Part shown: in pieces, positions 8,943 to 20,646 of the stretch
How the letters are laid out: each line of letters starts with the position of its first letter
How positions within the stretch are numbered: the first letter of the stretch is position 1
NCBI GenBank assembly: GCA_019119595.1
Contig: DWWS01000074.1
Span: 29,725-93,724, forward strand
Source: Candidatus Eisenbergiella merdavium
GTDB taxonomy: Bacteria > Bacillota > Clostridia > Lachnospirales > Lachnospiraceae
Direction of reading: 5' to 3'
DNA length: 64,000 bases
Program-made: the position numbers and the translations under genes
Notes under the pieces: model-generated
Told to the model about the DNA's origin: nothing
Database searches by the model: none
Seen by the model: the letters and a program-made list of their open reading frames with translations, nothing else

Positions 8943-10607
8943 ATGAGAAGTGATTCAGTGAAAACAGGAGTACAGCAGGCGCCCCACAGAAGCCTGTTCA
9001 ACGCCCTCGGAATCACCGAGGAGGAGAGAAAAAGACCTCTGATCGGAATCGTGAGCTCCTATAATGAGATCGTTCCGGGACATATGAATCTGGATAAGAT
9101 CGTGGAGGCCGTAAAGCTCGGCGTGGCGATGGCAGGCGGAACGCCCGTTGTGTTCCCGGCGATCGCGGTCTGCGACGGCATCGCGATGGGACATATCGGC
9201 ATGAAATATTCCCTGGTGACCAGGGATCTGATCTGCGACAGCACGGAATGTATGGCGACGGCGCACGGCTTCGACGGCCTGGTGATGGTGCCAAACTGTG
9301 ACAAAAACGTGCCCGGCCTTCTGATGGCGGCGGCAAGGGTGAACATCCCGACGATCTTCGTCTCCGGCGGTCCCATGCTCGCCGGTCATGTATGCGGCCA
9401 CAAGACCAGCCTTTCCTCCATGTTTGAGGCGGTGGGAAGCGTTGCGGCCGGAACCATGACCATGGAAGAGCTTCAGGAATATGAAGAAAAGGCCTGCCCC
9501 ACCTGCGGCTCCTGCTCCGGCATGTATACGGCCAATTCCATGAACTGCCTGACGGAGGCGCTGGGCATGGGCCTGAAGGGCAACGGAACCATTCCCGCAG
9601 TTTATTCCGAGAGGATCCGCCTTGCCAAACACGCGGGCATGAAGATCATGGAGCTGGTGGAAAAGGATATCCGCCCCAGGGACATCATGACGGAAAAGGC
9701 CTTCTTAAACGCCCTCACCATGGATATGGCGCTCGGCTGCTCCACCAATTCCATGCTGCATCTTCCCGCAATCGCTCATGAAGCGGGCGTGGAGCTGAAC
9801 ATGGAGATCGCAAACGAGCTTTCCGCAAAAACGCCGAACCTCTGCCATCTGGCTCCGGCAGGCCCCACCTATATAGAGGATCTGAACGAGGCGGGCGGCG
9901 TATACGCGGTCATGAACGAGCTGAACAAGAAGGGCCTGCTTTATACCGATCTGATCACCGTAACGGGAAAGACGGTGGCGGAGAACATCGCGGGCTGCGT
10001 GAACAAGAATCCTGAGGTGATCCGGCCCATTGAAAATCCCTATTCCGAAACGGGCGGCATCGCGGTGCTGAAGGGAAATCTGGCTCCGGAAACGGCCGTG
10101 GTCAAGCGTTCCGCGGTTGCGCCTGAGATGATGGTGCATGAGGGACCGGCAAGGGTGTTTGACTGTGAGGAGGATGCCATCGCCGCCATCAAGGGAGGAA
10201 AGATCGTTCCCGGCGACGTGGTGGTGATCCGCTACGAGGGGCCGAAGGGAGGCCCGGGCATGAGAGAGATGCTCAATCCCACCTCCGCCATCGCGGGAAT
10301 GGGAATGGGCTCCACCGTCGCACTGATCACGGACGGACGCTTCAGCGGCGCCTCCAGAGGAGCATCCATCGGCCATGTGTGCCCTGAAGCGGCGCAGGGA
10401 GGCCCCATCGCCCTGATTGAGGAGGGCGATATCATCAGCATCAACATCCCCGAGAACCGTCTGGACGTGAAGGTATCTGAGGAGGAGATGCAGGCAAGAA
10501 GAGAAAAATGGCAGCCCAGGCAGCCCCGCGTGACCACCGGATATCTGGCCAGATATGAAAAGATGGTGACCAGCGCGAACAGAGGAGCTGTTCTGGAGAT
10601 CAAATAG
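8943..10607 (+). CDS. ilvD: Dihydroxy-acid dehydratase
   Basis: 554 residues. It dehydrates 2,3-dihydroxy-isovalerate and the 3-methylvalerate analogue to the 2-oxo acids of valine and isoleucine synthesis. Iron-sulfur ligand motifs are [12 protein letters not shown] and [41 protein letters not shown] occurs near the C-terminus. AGAAAGGAAG lies before the ATG. It sits 53 bases after leuB and 10 bases before ilvB, so co-transcription is expected. Confidence 0.97.
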   Translation: MRSDSVKTGVQQAPHRSLFNALGITEEERKRPLIGIVSSYNEIVPGHMNLDKIVEAVKLGVAMAGGTPVVFPAIAVCDGIAMGHIGMKYSLVTRDLICDSTECMATAHGFDGLVMVPNCDKNVPGLLMAAARVNIPTIFVSGGPMLAGHVCGHKTSLSSMFEAVGSVAAGTMTMEELQEYEEKACPTCGSCSGMYTANSMNCLTEALGMGLKGNGTIPAVYSERIRLAKHAGMKIMELVEKDIRPRDIMTEKAFLNALTMDMALGCSTNSMLHLPAIAHEAGVELNMEIANELSAKTPNLCHLAPAGPTYIEDLNEAGGVYAVMNELNKKGLLYTDLITVTGKTVAENIAGCVNKNPEVIRPIENPYSETGGIAVLKGNLAPETAVVKRSAVAPEMMVHEGPARVFDCEEDAIAAIKGGKIVPGDVVVIRYEGPKGGPGMREMLNPTSAIAGMGMGSTVALITDGRFSGASRGASIGHVCPEAAQGGPIALIEEGDIISINIPENRLDVKVSEEEMQARREKWQPRQPRVTTGYLARYEKMVTSANRGAVLEIK

Positions 10608-10617
10608 AAAGGCGCTG

Positions 10618-12312
10618 ATGTACATGCAGCTTACAGGAGCTGAAATCATAGTGGAATGTCTGAAGGAGCAGGGGGTGGATACCGTATTCGGCTATCCGGG
10701 CGGCACGATCCTGAACGTGTACGACGCGCTCTATCAGCATCAGAACGAGATATTCCATGTGCTGACCTCTCACGAGCAGGGGGCGGCGCATGCGGCGGAC
10801 GGCTATGCGAGGGCCACGGGAAAGGTTGGCGTCTGCATGGCAACCAGCGGCCCCGGTGCCACCAACCTGGTCACCGGGATCGCCACCGCATATATGGATT
10901 CCATCCCCATTGTGGCGATCACGGCCAACGTGAACCTGCCTTCCCTCGGAAAGGACTCCTTCCAGGAGGTGGACATCGCGGGCGTGACCATGCCCATTAC
11001 CAAGCACGGCTATATCGTAAAGGATGTCAGCATCCTTGCGGATACCATAAGGAAGGCGTTTCAGATCGCAACCTCAGACCGGCCAGGTCCGGTGCTGGTG
11101 GATGTAACCAAGGACGTGACGGCTGCGGTGTGCGAGTACACCCCCGTGAAGCCGGAGCCGCCGAAGCATGCAAACCGTTTTGCGCAGGAGGAGCTGGAAC
11201 AGGCGCTTTCTCTCCTTTCCGGCGCGAAGAAGCCCTTCCTGCTGGTGGGAGGCGGAGCGGTGCTTTCCGGCGCGGCGGAGCAGGTGCGTTCCTTTGCCCG
11301 GCTTCTGGATGCCCCGGTCTGCGATACTTTGATGGGAAAGGGTGCCTTTGACGGGAACGATCCCCGCTATACCGGTATGATCGGCATGCACGGCACCAAA
11401 GCCTCCAACCTTGGCGTGAGCGGCTGCGATCTGCTGGTAGCGCTGGGAGCCCGTTTCTCCGATCGGGTGGTCAGCAATGTGAAGACCTTTGCACCTAATG
11501 CCCGCATCCTGCACATCGACATCGACGCGGCGGAGATCAACAAAAATGTCCGCGCGGACGTTTCTCTGGTGGGAGATTTAAAGGACGTGCTGGAAATTCT
11601 GCTCACCAGACTGCCGCAGCAGTCACATCCGGAATGGATGGCGCATATCATGGAGCTGAAGGAAAAATATCCTCTGACCTACGATCCGGACGGCCTGAGC
11701 TGCCCTTATGTCATTCAGGAGCTGGAGCGGCTGACCGCCGGAAAGGCCGTCGTCACCACGGACGTGGGACAGCATCAGATGTGGACGGCCCAGTATTATC
11801 ATTTTATCAGCCCCAGAACTTTTCTGTCGTCCGGAGGGCTGGGCACGATGGGCTACGGCCTTGGTGCCTGCATCGGCGCGAAGATGGGGCAGCCGGATAA
11901 GATCTGCGTGAACATTGCGGGAGACGGATGCTTTCGCATGAACATGAACGAGCTGGCGACCGCCAGCCGGTATCAGATACCGATCATCCAGATCGTGATC
12001 AACAATCACGTGCTGGGTATGGTGCGCCAGTGGCAGACGCTTTTTTACGGGCACAGATATTCCCAGACCGTGCTTTCGGATAAGGTGGACTTCTGCAAGG
12101 TGGCGGAGGGGCTGGGCTGTAAGGCCATCCGCGTGACCAGAAAGGAAGAGGTCGCGCCTGCCATTGAAGCGGCCATCGCGGAGGGAGGCCCCGTGCTCAT
12201 CGAGTGCGTGATCCCGGAGGACGATAAGGTATTTCCGATGGTTTCACCGGGCGGCTCCATCAGCGAAGCCTTCGATGCGGCTGATCTGAAAAAGAAGGGC
12301 CAGGAGACCTGA
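10618..12312 (+). CDS. ilvB: Acetolactate synthase, large (catalytic) subunit
   Basis: 564 residues; ATGs at 10618 and 10624 are both possible. It condenses pyruvate to acetolactate (or acetohydroxybutyrate) using thiamine diphosphate and FAD. The catalytic Glu lies in TSHEQGAAHAADGYARATG, followed by SGPGATNLVTGIA; the ThDP/Mg site is GDGCFRMNMNELATASRYQ...NNHVLGMVRQWQ. The regulatory subunit ilvN and the reductoisomerase ilvC do not follow. Instead there is a terminator and the unrelated serC promoter. Confidence 0.96.
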   Translation: MYMQLTGAEIIVECLKEQGVDTVFGYPGGTILNVYDALYQHQNEIFHVLTSHEQGAAHAADGYARATGKVGVCMATSGPGATNLVTGIATAYMDSIPIVAITANVNLPSLGKDSFQEVDIAGVTMPITKHGYIVKDVSILADTIRKAFQIATSDRPGPVLVDVTKDVTAAVCEYTPVKPEPPKHANRFAQEELEQALSLLSGAKKPFLLVGGGAVLSGAAEQVRSFARLLDAPVCDTLMGKGAFDGNDPRYTGMIGMHGTKASNLGVSGCDLLVALGARFSDRVVSNVKTFAPNARILHIDIDAAEINKNVRADVSLVGDLKDVLEILLTRLPQQSHPEWMAHIMELKEKYPLTYDPDGLSCPYVIQELERLTAGKAVVTTDVGQHQMWTAQYYHFISPRTFLSSGGLGTMGYGLGACIGAKMGQPDKICVNIAGDGCFRMNMNELATASRYQIPIIQIVINNHVLGMVRQWQTLFYGHRYSQTVLSDKVDFCKVAEGLGCKAIRVTRKEEVAPAIEAAIAEGGPVLIECVIPEDDKVFPMVSPGGSISEAFDAADLKKKGQET

Positions 12313-12363
12313 CGGACAGCAGAAAAGCCCTGGCAGACAGAATGATTTTTACCCGGAAACGGC

Positions 12364-12392
12364 GGAGGGGGAAGCGAAAGCTTCCTCCTTTT
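12364..12392 (+). terminator. Terminator after ilvB
   Basis: A 12-bp stem with G-U pairs around GAAGC (12371-12375), a GAAA loop (12376-12379) and GCTTCCTCC, followed by TTTT. Confidence 0.75.
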
Positions 12393-12455
12393 GGCAGACA
12401 CTGCTTCCGGACGGGGCAGAACAGGTGAAAATAATTTATCTATTTAATGAAGTAG

Positions 12456-12484
12456 TTGACTAAAGTGATAAAAATATGTAAAAT
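12456..12484 (+). promoter_or_regulatory. serC promoter
   Basis: TTGACT (12456-12461), 17 bp, TAAAAT (12479-12484), 70 bases before the serC start. Confidence 0.75.
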
Positions 12485-12553
12485 AGGCTTCATAGTTTTG
12501 CACATCTATATGGATCAGGCTGCAGACACAGCGGCGTGAGGAGGAGGTCAAAA

Positions 12554-13636
12554 GTGGCGAGAGTATATAATTTTTCCGCAGGCCCGGCGGTCCTGCCGGA
12601 GCAGGTTTTAAGGGAAGCGGCTGCTGAAATGCTGGATTACAGAGGAAGCGGCATGTCCGTGATGGAAATGAGCCACCGCTCCAAAACCTACCAGGGGATC
12701 CTGGATGAGGCGGAAGCGGATCTGCGCGGACTGATCGGGATTCCGGACAATTACCGGGTGCTTTTCCTGCAGGGAGGCGCGAGCCAGCAGTTCGCGATGA
12801 TCCCCATGAACCTGATGAAAAACCGGGTTGCGGATTATATCGTGACCGGACAGTGGGCGAAAAAGGCCTGGCAGGAGGCGGCCAAATACGGAACGGCCAA
12901 CAAGATCGCCTCCTCCGAGGATCAGACCTATTCCTACATACCGGACTGCTCCGACCTTCCCGTTTCCGAGAATGCGGACTATGTCTATATCTGTGAAAAC
13001 AATACCATTTACGGAACCAAATTTAAAACCCTTCCCAATACGAAGGGAAAGCCTTTGGTTGCGGATGTGTCCTCCTGCTTCCTTTCCGAGCCGGTGGACA
13101 TCACGAAATACGCGCTGATGTACGGCGGCGTTCAGAAGAACATCGGCCCCGCGGGCGTGGTGATCGTCATCATCAGAGAGGATCTGATCACAGAGGATGT
13201 GCTCCCCGGCACGCCCACCATGCTTCAGTACAAGATCCATGCGGACGCAGGCTCCCTTTATAACACGCCTCCCGCCTACGGCATCTATATCTGCGGCAAG
13301 GTCTTCAAGTGGCTGAAAGACCTCGGCGGCCTTTCGGCGATTCAGAAGATGAATGAGGAAAAAGCGGCTGTTCTCTACGACTTCCTGGATGAAAGCAGCC
13401 TGTTTAAGGGAACCGTGCGCAGACAGGACCGCTCCCTGATGAACGTTCCCTTCATCACCGGAAGCGACGAGCTGGACGCGAAATTCGTGATGGAAGCGAA
13501 GGAACACGGCCTGGAAAACCTGAAGGGCCACAGGAGCGTGGGCGGCATGCGTGCAAGCATCTATAACGCCATGCCCATGGAGGGCGTCCGCAGCCTGGTG
13601 GAATTCATGAAAAAATTTGAAATGGAGAATAAATGA
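12554..13636 (+). CDS. serC: Phosphoserine aminotransferase
   Basis: 360 residues from GTG 12554, chosen because GAGGAGG (12540-12547) is at the right distance; the frame is open six codons further up. A PLP-dependent class V aminotransferase making 3-phosphoserine from 3-phosphohydroxypyruvate. It begins with the hallmark VYNFSAGPAVLP; LQGGASQQFAMIP and the PLP lysine region YGGVQKNIGPAGV are visible, and it ends with GHRSVGGMRASIYNAMP. The serA start lies one base after the stop, so translation is probably coupled. Confidence 0.97.
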   Translation: MARVYNFSAGPAVLPEQVLREAAAEMLDYRGSGMSVMEMSHRSKTYQGILDEAEADLRGLIGIPDNYRVLFLQGGASQQFAMIPMNLMKNRVADYIVTGQWAKKAWQEAAKYGTANKIASSEDQTYSYIPDCSDLPVSENADYVYICENNTIYGTKFKTLPNTKGKPLVADVSSCFLSEPVDITKYALMYGGVQKNIGPAGVVIVIIREDLITEDVLPGTPTMLQYKIHADAGSLYNTPPAYGIYICGKVFKWLKDLGGLSAIQKMNEEKAAVLYDFLDESSLFKGTVRRQDRSLMNVPFITGSDELDAKFVMEAKEHGLENLKGHRSVGGMRASIYNAMPMEGVRSLVEFMKKFEMENK

Positions 13637-13637
13637 T

Positions 13638-14801
13638 ATGTTTCAATATTACTGCCTGAATCCCATCTCGAAGGTGGGGCTGGAGGGCTTTACGGAGAGC
13701 TATACAAACACGCAGCAGCTTGAGGAGGCGGACGGCATCCTTGTCCGCAGCGCCTCCATGCATGAGATGGAGCTGCCGGAAAACCTGCTTGCGGTGGCCA
13801 GAGCAGGGGCGGGCGTGAACAATATCCCGCTGGATAAATGCGCGGAAAAGGGAATCGTCGTATTCAACACGCCCGGCGCGAATGCCAACGGCGTGAAGGA
13901 GATCGTCATCGCGGGCATGCTGCTGGCCTCCCGCGATATCGTGGACGGCATCAACTGGGTGCGGGAAAACAGCGCTGACGCGAACGTGGGAAAAGCGGCA
14001 GAGAAGGTAAAGAAAAATTTTGCCGGAACCGAGATACAGGGAAAGAAGCTCGGCATCATTGGTCTGGGAGCCATCGGTGTGAAGGTGGCGAATACGGCCA
14101 GGCATCTTGGCATGGAGGTCTATGGCTATGATCCCTATGTTTCCGTGGACGCGGCCTGGAATCTGAGCCGGGATGTGAAGCACGTGATCGACGTGAATGA
14201 GATTTATGAGAAATGCGATTTCATCACGATCCATGTTCCCCTAATGGACAGCACGAAGGGAATGATCAATGAAGAAGCCATCGCAAAGATGAAAGACGGC
14301 GTGATCCTTCTGAACTTTGCCCGCGACCTTCTGGTGGATGAAAAGGCGGTGCTGAACGCCATCGAAAGCGGAAAGGTGCGCCGGTACGTTTCCGATTTTC
14401 CAAACCCCGTGACCGCGGGAAGGAAGGGCTGCATCGTGATCCCTCATCTGGGTGCCTCCACGGAGGAATCCGAGGACAACTGCGCGGTGATGGCCGTAAA
14501 GGAGCTGATGGATTACCTGGAAAACGGCAACATCAAAAACAGTGTAAACTATCCCTCCTGCGATATGGGCGTCTGCACGCAGGCCGGACGCATCAGCGTT
14601 TTCCATAAAAACGTGGCGAACATGATCACCCGTTTCGCGGCGGTCTTCGGCGAGAAGGGCATCAACATTTCCGACATGATCAACAAGTCCAGAGGCGAAG
14701 TCGCCTATACCATGTTCGACGTGGAGGAACAGGCCTCCGAGGAGATCATTTCCATGCTGCGCGCCATCCCCGGCGTATTCCGTGTGCGCGTGGTGAAATA
14801 G
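13638..14801 (+). CDS. serA: D-3-phosphoglycerate dehydrogenase with ACT domain
   Basis: 387 residues from ATG 13638; seven codons upstream overlap serC and are not needed. It oxidises 3-phosphoglycerate with NAD+, the first step of serine synthesis. Motifs: GLGAIGVKVANTARHLGMEVYGYDP (Rossmann), LNFARDLLVDEKAV with the active Arg, IPHLGASTEESEDNC with the active His. The last 75 residues (ISVFHKNVANMITRFAAVFGEKGINISDM) are a compact ACT domain suggesting serine feedback. This is the short form lacking the extra ASB domain. Confidence 0.96.
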   Translation: MFQYYCLNPISKVGLEGFTESYTNTQQLEEADGILVRSASMHEMELPENLLAVARAGAGVNNIPLDKCAEKGIVVFNTPGANANGVKEIVIAGMLLASRDIVDGINWVRENSADANVGKAAEKVKKNFAGTEIQGKKLGIIGLGAIGVKVANTARHLGMEVYGYDPYVSVDAAWNLSRDVKHVIDVNEIYEKCDFITIHVPLMDSTKGMINEEAIAKMKDGVILLNFARDLLVDEKAVLNAIESGKVRRYVSDFPNPVTAGRKGCIVIPHLGASTEESEDNCAVMAVKELMDYLENGNIKNSVNYPSCDMGVCTQAGRISVFHKNVANMITRFAAVFGEKGINISDMINKSRGEVAYTMFDVEEQASEEIISMLRAIPGVFRVRVVK

Positions 14802-14818
14802 TTTTGAAATGTTTGATT

Positions 14819-14867
14819 TCCGGGAGTTGGAACTGTTTGGACAGCGGTTCCGATTCCCGGATTTTTT
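14819..14867 (+). terminator. serCA terminator
   Basis: TCCGGGA...GGAAC pairs with GGTTCC...TCCCGGA around an 11-base loop and is followed by TTTTTT. Confidence 0.85.
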
Positions 14868-14874
14868 GTACGCA

Positions 14875-14903
14875 TTGACTTGATAGCATAAAATAGATAT
14901 AAT
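14875..14903 (+). promoter_or_regulatory. Promoter of the first Phd/RelE-like pair
   Basis: TTGACT (14875-14880), 17 bp, TATAAT (14898-14903): near-consensus. Confidence 0.8.
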
Positions 14904-14947
14904 ATGGACAGAATATTGCTATATACATTCGCGAAGGAGGTATGTTT

Positions 14948-15235
14948 ATGAATATCCGTCCATCCGCGGCAATCCGCCAGAACTACAATGAGATTGCCGA
15001 TATGTGCAGAAAGACCGCAGAACCGGTTTTCCTTACCAAGAACGGAGAAGGTGATCTGGTCGTTATGGACATCGAAACCTATAACCGCAGAGAGAAGATG
15101 CTGAAGCTCCGTGAAGAGTTGCTTGCTGTGGAGGAGGACAGAATGAGGGGGAGCAAAGGCTTCTCTGTTGATGAAGTCGCTGCGATGATGCGTAGTGCGA
15201 TCAAGGGGGCGGCAGGCTATGAAACAGCAGAATAA
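14948..15235 (+). CDS. Type II antitoxin, Phd/YefM family
   Basis: 95 residues. The ATG at 14948 is preferred over 14942 because AAGGAGG (14934-14940) is then 7 bases away. The N-terminal 50 residues (SAAIRQNYNEIADMCRKTAEPVFLTKNGEGDLVVMDIETYNR) are the Phd/YefM DNA-binding fold; the C-terminus is an acidic/helical toxin-binding tail. It overlaps the toxin start by 17 bases. Antitoxins of this family usually repress their own promoter with the toxin as co-repressor. Confidence 0.85.
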   Translation: MNIRPSAAIRQNYNEIADMCRKTAEPVFLTKNGEGDLVVMDIETYNRREKMLKLREELLAVEEDRMRGSKGFSVDEVAAMMRSAIKGAAGYETAE

Positions 15236-15536
15236 ATATCGTGTGATCATATCGGAACGGGCTGCACAAATGCTTGTTTCGCACGCCGCATTTCTGGCTC
15301 AGGTCAGTCCGGAAGCGGCGGAACGGTTGACGGCAGAATTCGAAAAGGCAGCAAATTCACTGGAATCGATGCCGCAGAGATGTCCGTGGCTTAGAGGGGA
15401 ATATATCCCAAGAAATGCCTATCGCTTTATCTTGTTTGAGAAACGCTATATGATAATCTTCCAGATCGTAGATGATATTGTGTATGCAGATTATGTCGTG
15501 GATTGCAGGCGGGATTATAGCTGGCTTATTCGATAA
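15219..15536 (+). CDS. Type II toxin, RelE/ParE family
   Basis: 105 residues from ATG 15219, overlapping the antitoxin. The RelE/ParE fold is recognisable from KYRVIISERAAQMLVSHAAFLAQVSPEAAERLTAEFEKAANSLESMPQRCP and the C-terminal strands YRFILFEKRYMIIFQIVDDIVYADYVVDCRRDY. Family members are ribosome-dependent mRNA interferases (RelE) or gyrase poisons (ParE); which applies cannot be told from sequence alone. Confidence 0.82.
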   Translation: MKQQNKYRVIISERAAQMLVSHAAFLAQVSPEAAERLTAEFEKAANSLESMPQRCPWLRGEYIPRNAYRFILFEKRYMIIFQIVDDIVYADYVVDCRRDYSWLIR

Positions 15537-15573
15537 CAATAAAATAACAGAAAAAATCATCGCTTGCTCTTTA

Positions 15574-15613
15574 TTCCCGCGGGCAGCGAGCCGGATCGCG
15601 TGCCCGCAGGGAA
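15574..15613 (+). repeat. Large stem-loop between toxin gene and DUF1015
   Basis: TTCCCGCGGGCA (15574-15585) pairs with TGCCCGCAGGGAA (15601-15613, one bulged A); the loop contains a further GCGA/TCGC pairing. No U-run follows, so it is not a standard terminator. It resembles the stems upstream of leuB and of the SOD gene. Confidence 0.5.
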
Positions 15614-15658
15614 TCTGACTTGTCATGCTTCAGTCCTTCCGGCACGCCCTTTTTTTGC

Positions 15659-15687
15659 TTGTATCCAAAAGCGGAATCGGGTATACT
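15659..15687 (+). promoter_or_regulatory. Promoter for DUF1015 and downstream genes
   Basis: TTGTAT (15659-15664), 17 bp, TATACT (15682-15687). The DUF1015 ATG is at 15740. Confidence 0.65.
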
Positions 15688-15739
15688 GGTAATTAGAAAT
15701 CAAAGAAAATGTGTCGGCAATCGGCAGACGGGAGTGGAA

Positions 15740-17110
15740 ATGGCGGAGGTAAGACCTTTTCGGGCCTGGAGGCCCGCGCAGGGGCTGGCGGAGAGGATCG
15801 CGGCCCTTCCCTACGACGTTGTGAGCGGGAAGGAGGCCAGGGAGGAGATTCGGCGGGAGCCCTGCTCCTTTCTCGCGGTAGACAGGCCGGAAACCCAGTT
15901 TGAGGAGGGAACGGATGCTGCCGCGCAGTACGTGTACGAACGGGCGGGAACGCTTTTGCGGCAGTGGATGAAGGAGGGCAGTCTTTTGCATGAGACGGAG
16001 CCCTGTTATTATATCTATGAGCTGGAAAGGCAGGGATACGTGCAGACGGGGATCGCCGCCTGCGTATCGGCGGACGATTATTTATGTGGCGTGATCCGCA
16101 GACATGAGAACACGAGAAAGGATAAGGAAGAGGACAGAACCCGGCACGTGAGGGCCTGCGGCGCGCAGACCGGGCCGGTCTTTCTCGCCTACCGGGCTAA
16201 GGAGGAGATCCGGGCCATCACAGAGCGCTGCAGGAAGGAAGCCAGCCTGTACGATTTCGTTTCTCCCGACGGCATCGGCCACAGAGTATGGAGGATTGGA
16301 GCGCGGGAGGACGTGCAGGCGCTTCACGAGGCCTTCGCCGGGGTGGAAAGGCTGTACATAGCGGACGGACATCACCGCTGCGCGTCGGCGGTGCGGGTGG
16401 CTCTGGAGCGCAGGAAGGAATGTCCGGACTATACGGGAGAGGAACCGTTCAATTTCATTCTGTCCGTGCTGTTTCCGGACGATGAGCTGACCATCCTGGA
16501 GTATAACCGGGTAATCCGGGATCTGAACGGATTGACCCCGCAGGAGTTTCTGGAGAAGGTCGGGGCGCATTTTGAGGTCAGCCCCGAGGAAGGAGCGTAC
16601 CGTCCGGAGGGGAAGGGCCGCTTCGGCCTCTATCTGGAGAAAAAATGGTACCGGCTGACATGGAAGCGGGAGACGGAGACAGAGGCGGCTGTGTCCACGG
16701 CCCAGACTCCTGTGTACTCGGCTGAGGCTCCATCAGCTCCGGCCCAAGTCCCGGCGGATTCGGCCCCGGCACCTGCAGCCTCGGTTCAAGCCCCGGCACC
16801 TGCAGCCCCGTCGGATCCGGTTCAGGCGCTGGACGCGGACGTTCTGCAGCGGCTGATCCTGGAGCCGGTTCTGGGAATAAAGGACCCGAGGACGGATGAA
16901 AGGATCGATTTTGTGGGCGGCGTCCGGGGACTGGAGGAGCTGGAAAAACGCTGCGGGGAGGACTGCGCGGCGGCCTTCAGCCTGTACCCCACGTCGATCG
17001 GGGAGCTGTTTAAAGTGGCGGACGCGGGGCTTCTGATGCCGCCCAAGTCCACCTGGTTCGAGCCGAAGCTGCGAAGCGGGCTGTTCATCCACAGCCTGAA
17101 AGAGGAATAA
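15740..17110 (+). CDS. DUF1015 family protein with Pro/Ala-rich insert
   Basis: 456 residues from ATG 15740 (MAEVRPFRAWRP), with GGGAGTGG upstream. DUF1015 proteins are widespread and often lie next to serC/serA, as here, but have no established biochemical role. Conserved blocks are IAALPYDVVSGKEAREE, FLAVDRPE, RRHENTRKDKEEDRTRH and LYIADGHHRCASA. Around residues 320-360 the family core is interrupted by a low-complexity stretch rich in Ala, Pro, Ser and Val (APAPAASVQAPAPAAPS), before the core resumes with DADVLQRLILEPVLGI. This makes it longer than the 400-430 residues usual for the family. Confidence 0.85.
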   Translation: MAEVRPFRAWRPAQGLAERIAALPYDVVSGKEAREEIRREPCSFLAVDRPETQFEEGTDAAAQYVYERAGTLLRQWMKEGSLLHETEPCYYIYELERQGYVQTGIAACVSADDYLCGVIRRHENTRKDKEEDRTRHVRACGAQTGPVFLAYRAKEEIRAITERCRKEASLYDFVSPDGIGHRVWRIGAREDVQALHEAFAGVERLYIADGHHRCASAVRVALERRKECPDYTGEEPFNFILSVLFPDDELTILEYNRVIRDLNGLTPQEFLEKVGAHFEVSPEEGAYRPEGKGRFGLYLEKKWYRLTWKRETETEAAVSTAQTPVYSAEAPSAPAQVPADSAPAPAASVQAPAPAAPSDPVQALDADVLQRLILEPVLGIKDPRTDERIDFVGGVRGLEELEKRCGEDCAAAFSLYPTSIGELFKVADAGLLMPPKSTWFEPKLRSGLFIHSLKEE

Positions 17111-17125
17111 AGAGGGAAGGAATTG

Positions 17126-19621
<2,496 letters not shown>

Positions 19622-20572
19622 ATGATCTGGGAAAAAGCGGCGGCATTGGGAATCGTGACAGGAGTTTTGCCGAAAGGAAGCGCTCTGCTCCTTCTGACCT
19701 CGGGAGCGGAGCTTTCCGAGGAGCTTTCCATCGGAAGGCAGATCTTACAGGATGCCCCGAAAACCATGATGGACCTGCTGGTGCGGGTGGCGATCTGCAT
19801 TATTACCTTTTTGATCGGTTCACGCATCATCGGCCTGATCCGCAGGCTCGTCGGGAAGGCTCTCGTGCGAACGGGAGCCGCCGGGCAGGCGGGAAAATTC
19901 ATTGATTCCTGTATCCGTGTGATACTGTATTCCTTTCTTGTTTTTCAGATCGCACTGCACCTTGGCATCAATGCGGCGACCATCGCGACTGTGCTTGGCT
20001 CAGCCACCGTGACTGTGGGCCTTGCCTTCCAGGGAAGCCTGAAAAATTGTATCGGAGGCATCATGATCATGATCCTGCATCCCTTCCGGGTCGGGGATTA
20101 TATTGTGGAGTCCACCTACAACAGCGAAGGAACCGTGACGGAGATCACGGTCTTTTATACAAAGCTTGCGACAATGGACAATAAGACCATTATTCTTCCC
20201 AACGGCCCGCTTTCTGATACCGAGATCACCAATGTGACAAGAGAAGAAAACCGGCGCGTGGAAATTAAGGTGGGAATTTCTTATAAGTCGGATATCAGGA
20301 CGGCAAAGCAGGTGCTGGAGGAGCTTCTGGCGGAGGAGGAGAGGATACGCAGAGAGCTTGGCTATCATATTTTCGTGGATGAGCTGGGAAGCAGCTCGGT
20401 GATTCTTGGCTTACGCTTCTGGACAAAGACGGAGGATTACTGGCCGGTTCGCTGGAAGCTTCTGGAGGATATCAAATACGCCTTCGACGATCACGGGATC
20501 GGGATCCCTTATCCGCAGATGGATGTGCATCTGGACCGCGAGGGCGGGAAGGCGGAAGAGCAGAAGGAGTAA
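19622..20572 (+). CDS. MscS-family small-conductance mechanosensitive channel
   Basis: 316 residues; the ATG directly follows the glgB stop, with AGAAAGGAAAG before it. After an N-terminal extension there are membrane segments at about 50-72 and 96-118, then the pore helix with the family's Gly/Ala pattern (IATVLGSATVTVGLAFQGSLKNCIGGIMIM). The soluble beta domain follows (FRVGDYIVE...GTVTEITVFYTKLATMDNKTIILPNGPLSDTEITN). It releases solutes under hypo-osmotic stress. The close linkage to glgB suggests one transcript, though no shared function is obvious. Confidence 0.92.
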   Translation: MIWEKAAALGIVTGVLPKGSALLLLTSGAELSEELSIGRQILQDAPKTMMDLLVRVAICIITFLIGSRIIGLIRRLVGKALVRTGAAGQAGKFIDSCIRVILYSFLVFQIALHLGINAATIATVLGSATVTVGLAFQGSLKNCIGGIMIMILHPFRVGDYIVESTYNSEGTVTEITVFYTKLATMDNKTIILPNGPLSDTEITNVTREENRRVEIKVGISYKSDIRTAKQVLEELLAEEERIRRELGYHIFVDELGSSSVILGLRFWTKTEDYWPVRWKLLEDIKYAFDDHGIGIPYPQMDVHLDREGGKAEEQKE

Positions 20573-20639
20573 AAGGCATAAGCGCGGAAAGAGCAAAAGG
20601 TATAAATGCAGAAGTAGCAAAAGGCATAAACGCCGGAGG
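20568..20639 (+). repeat. Three 24-base tandem repeats between mscS and nrdJ
   Basis: Units at 20568-20591, 20592-20615 and 20616-20639 share the core AG(T/C)AAAAGG(C/T)ATAA(A/G). The first unit overlaps the mscS stop codon. The last ends in GGAGG, the nrdJ ribosome site. Confidence 0.8.
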
Positions 20640-20646
20640 TTTGAAT

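Noticed and set aside
20568..20639. CRISPR-like array at the tandem repeats
   Set aside because: Units are contiguous 24-mers without spacers and no cas genes exist in the window.
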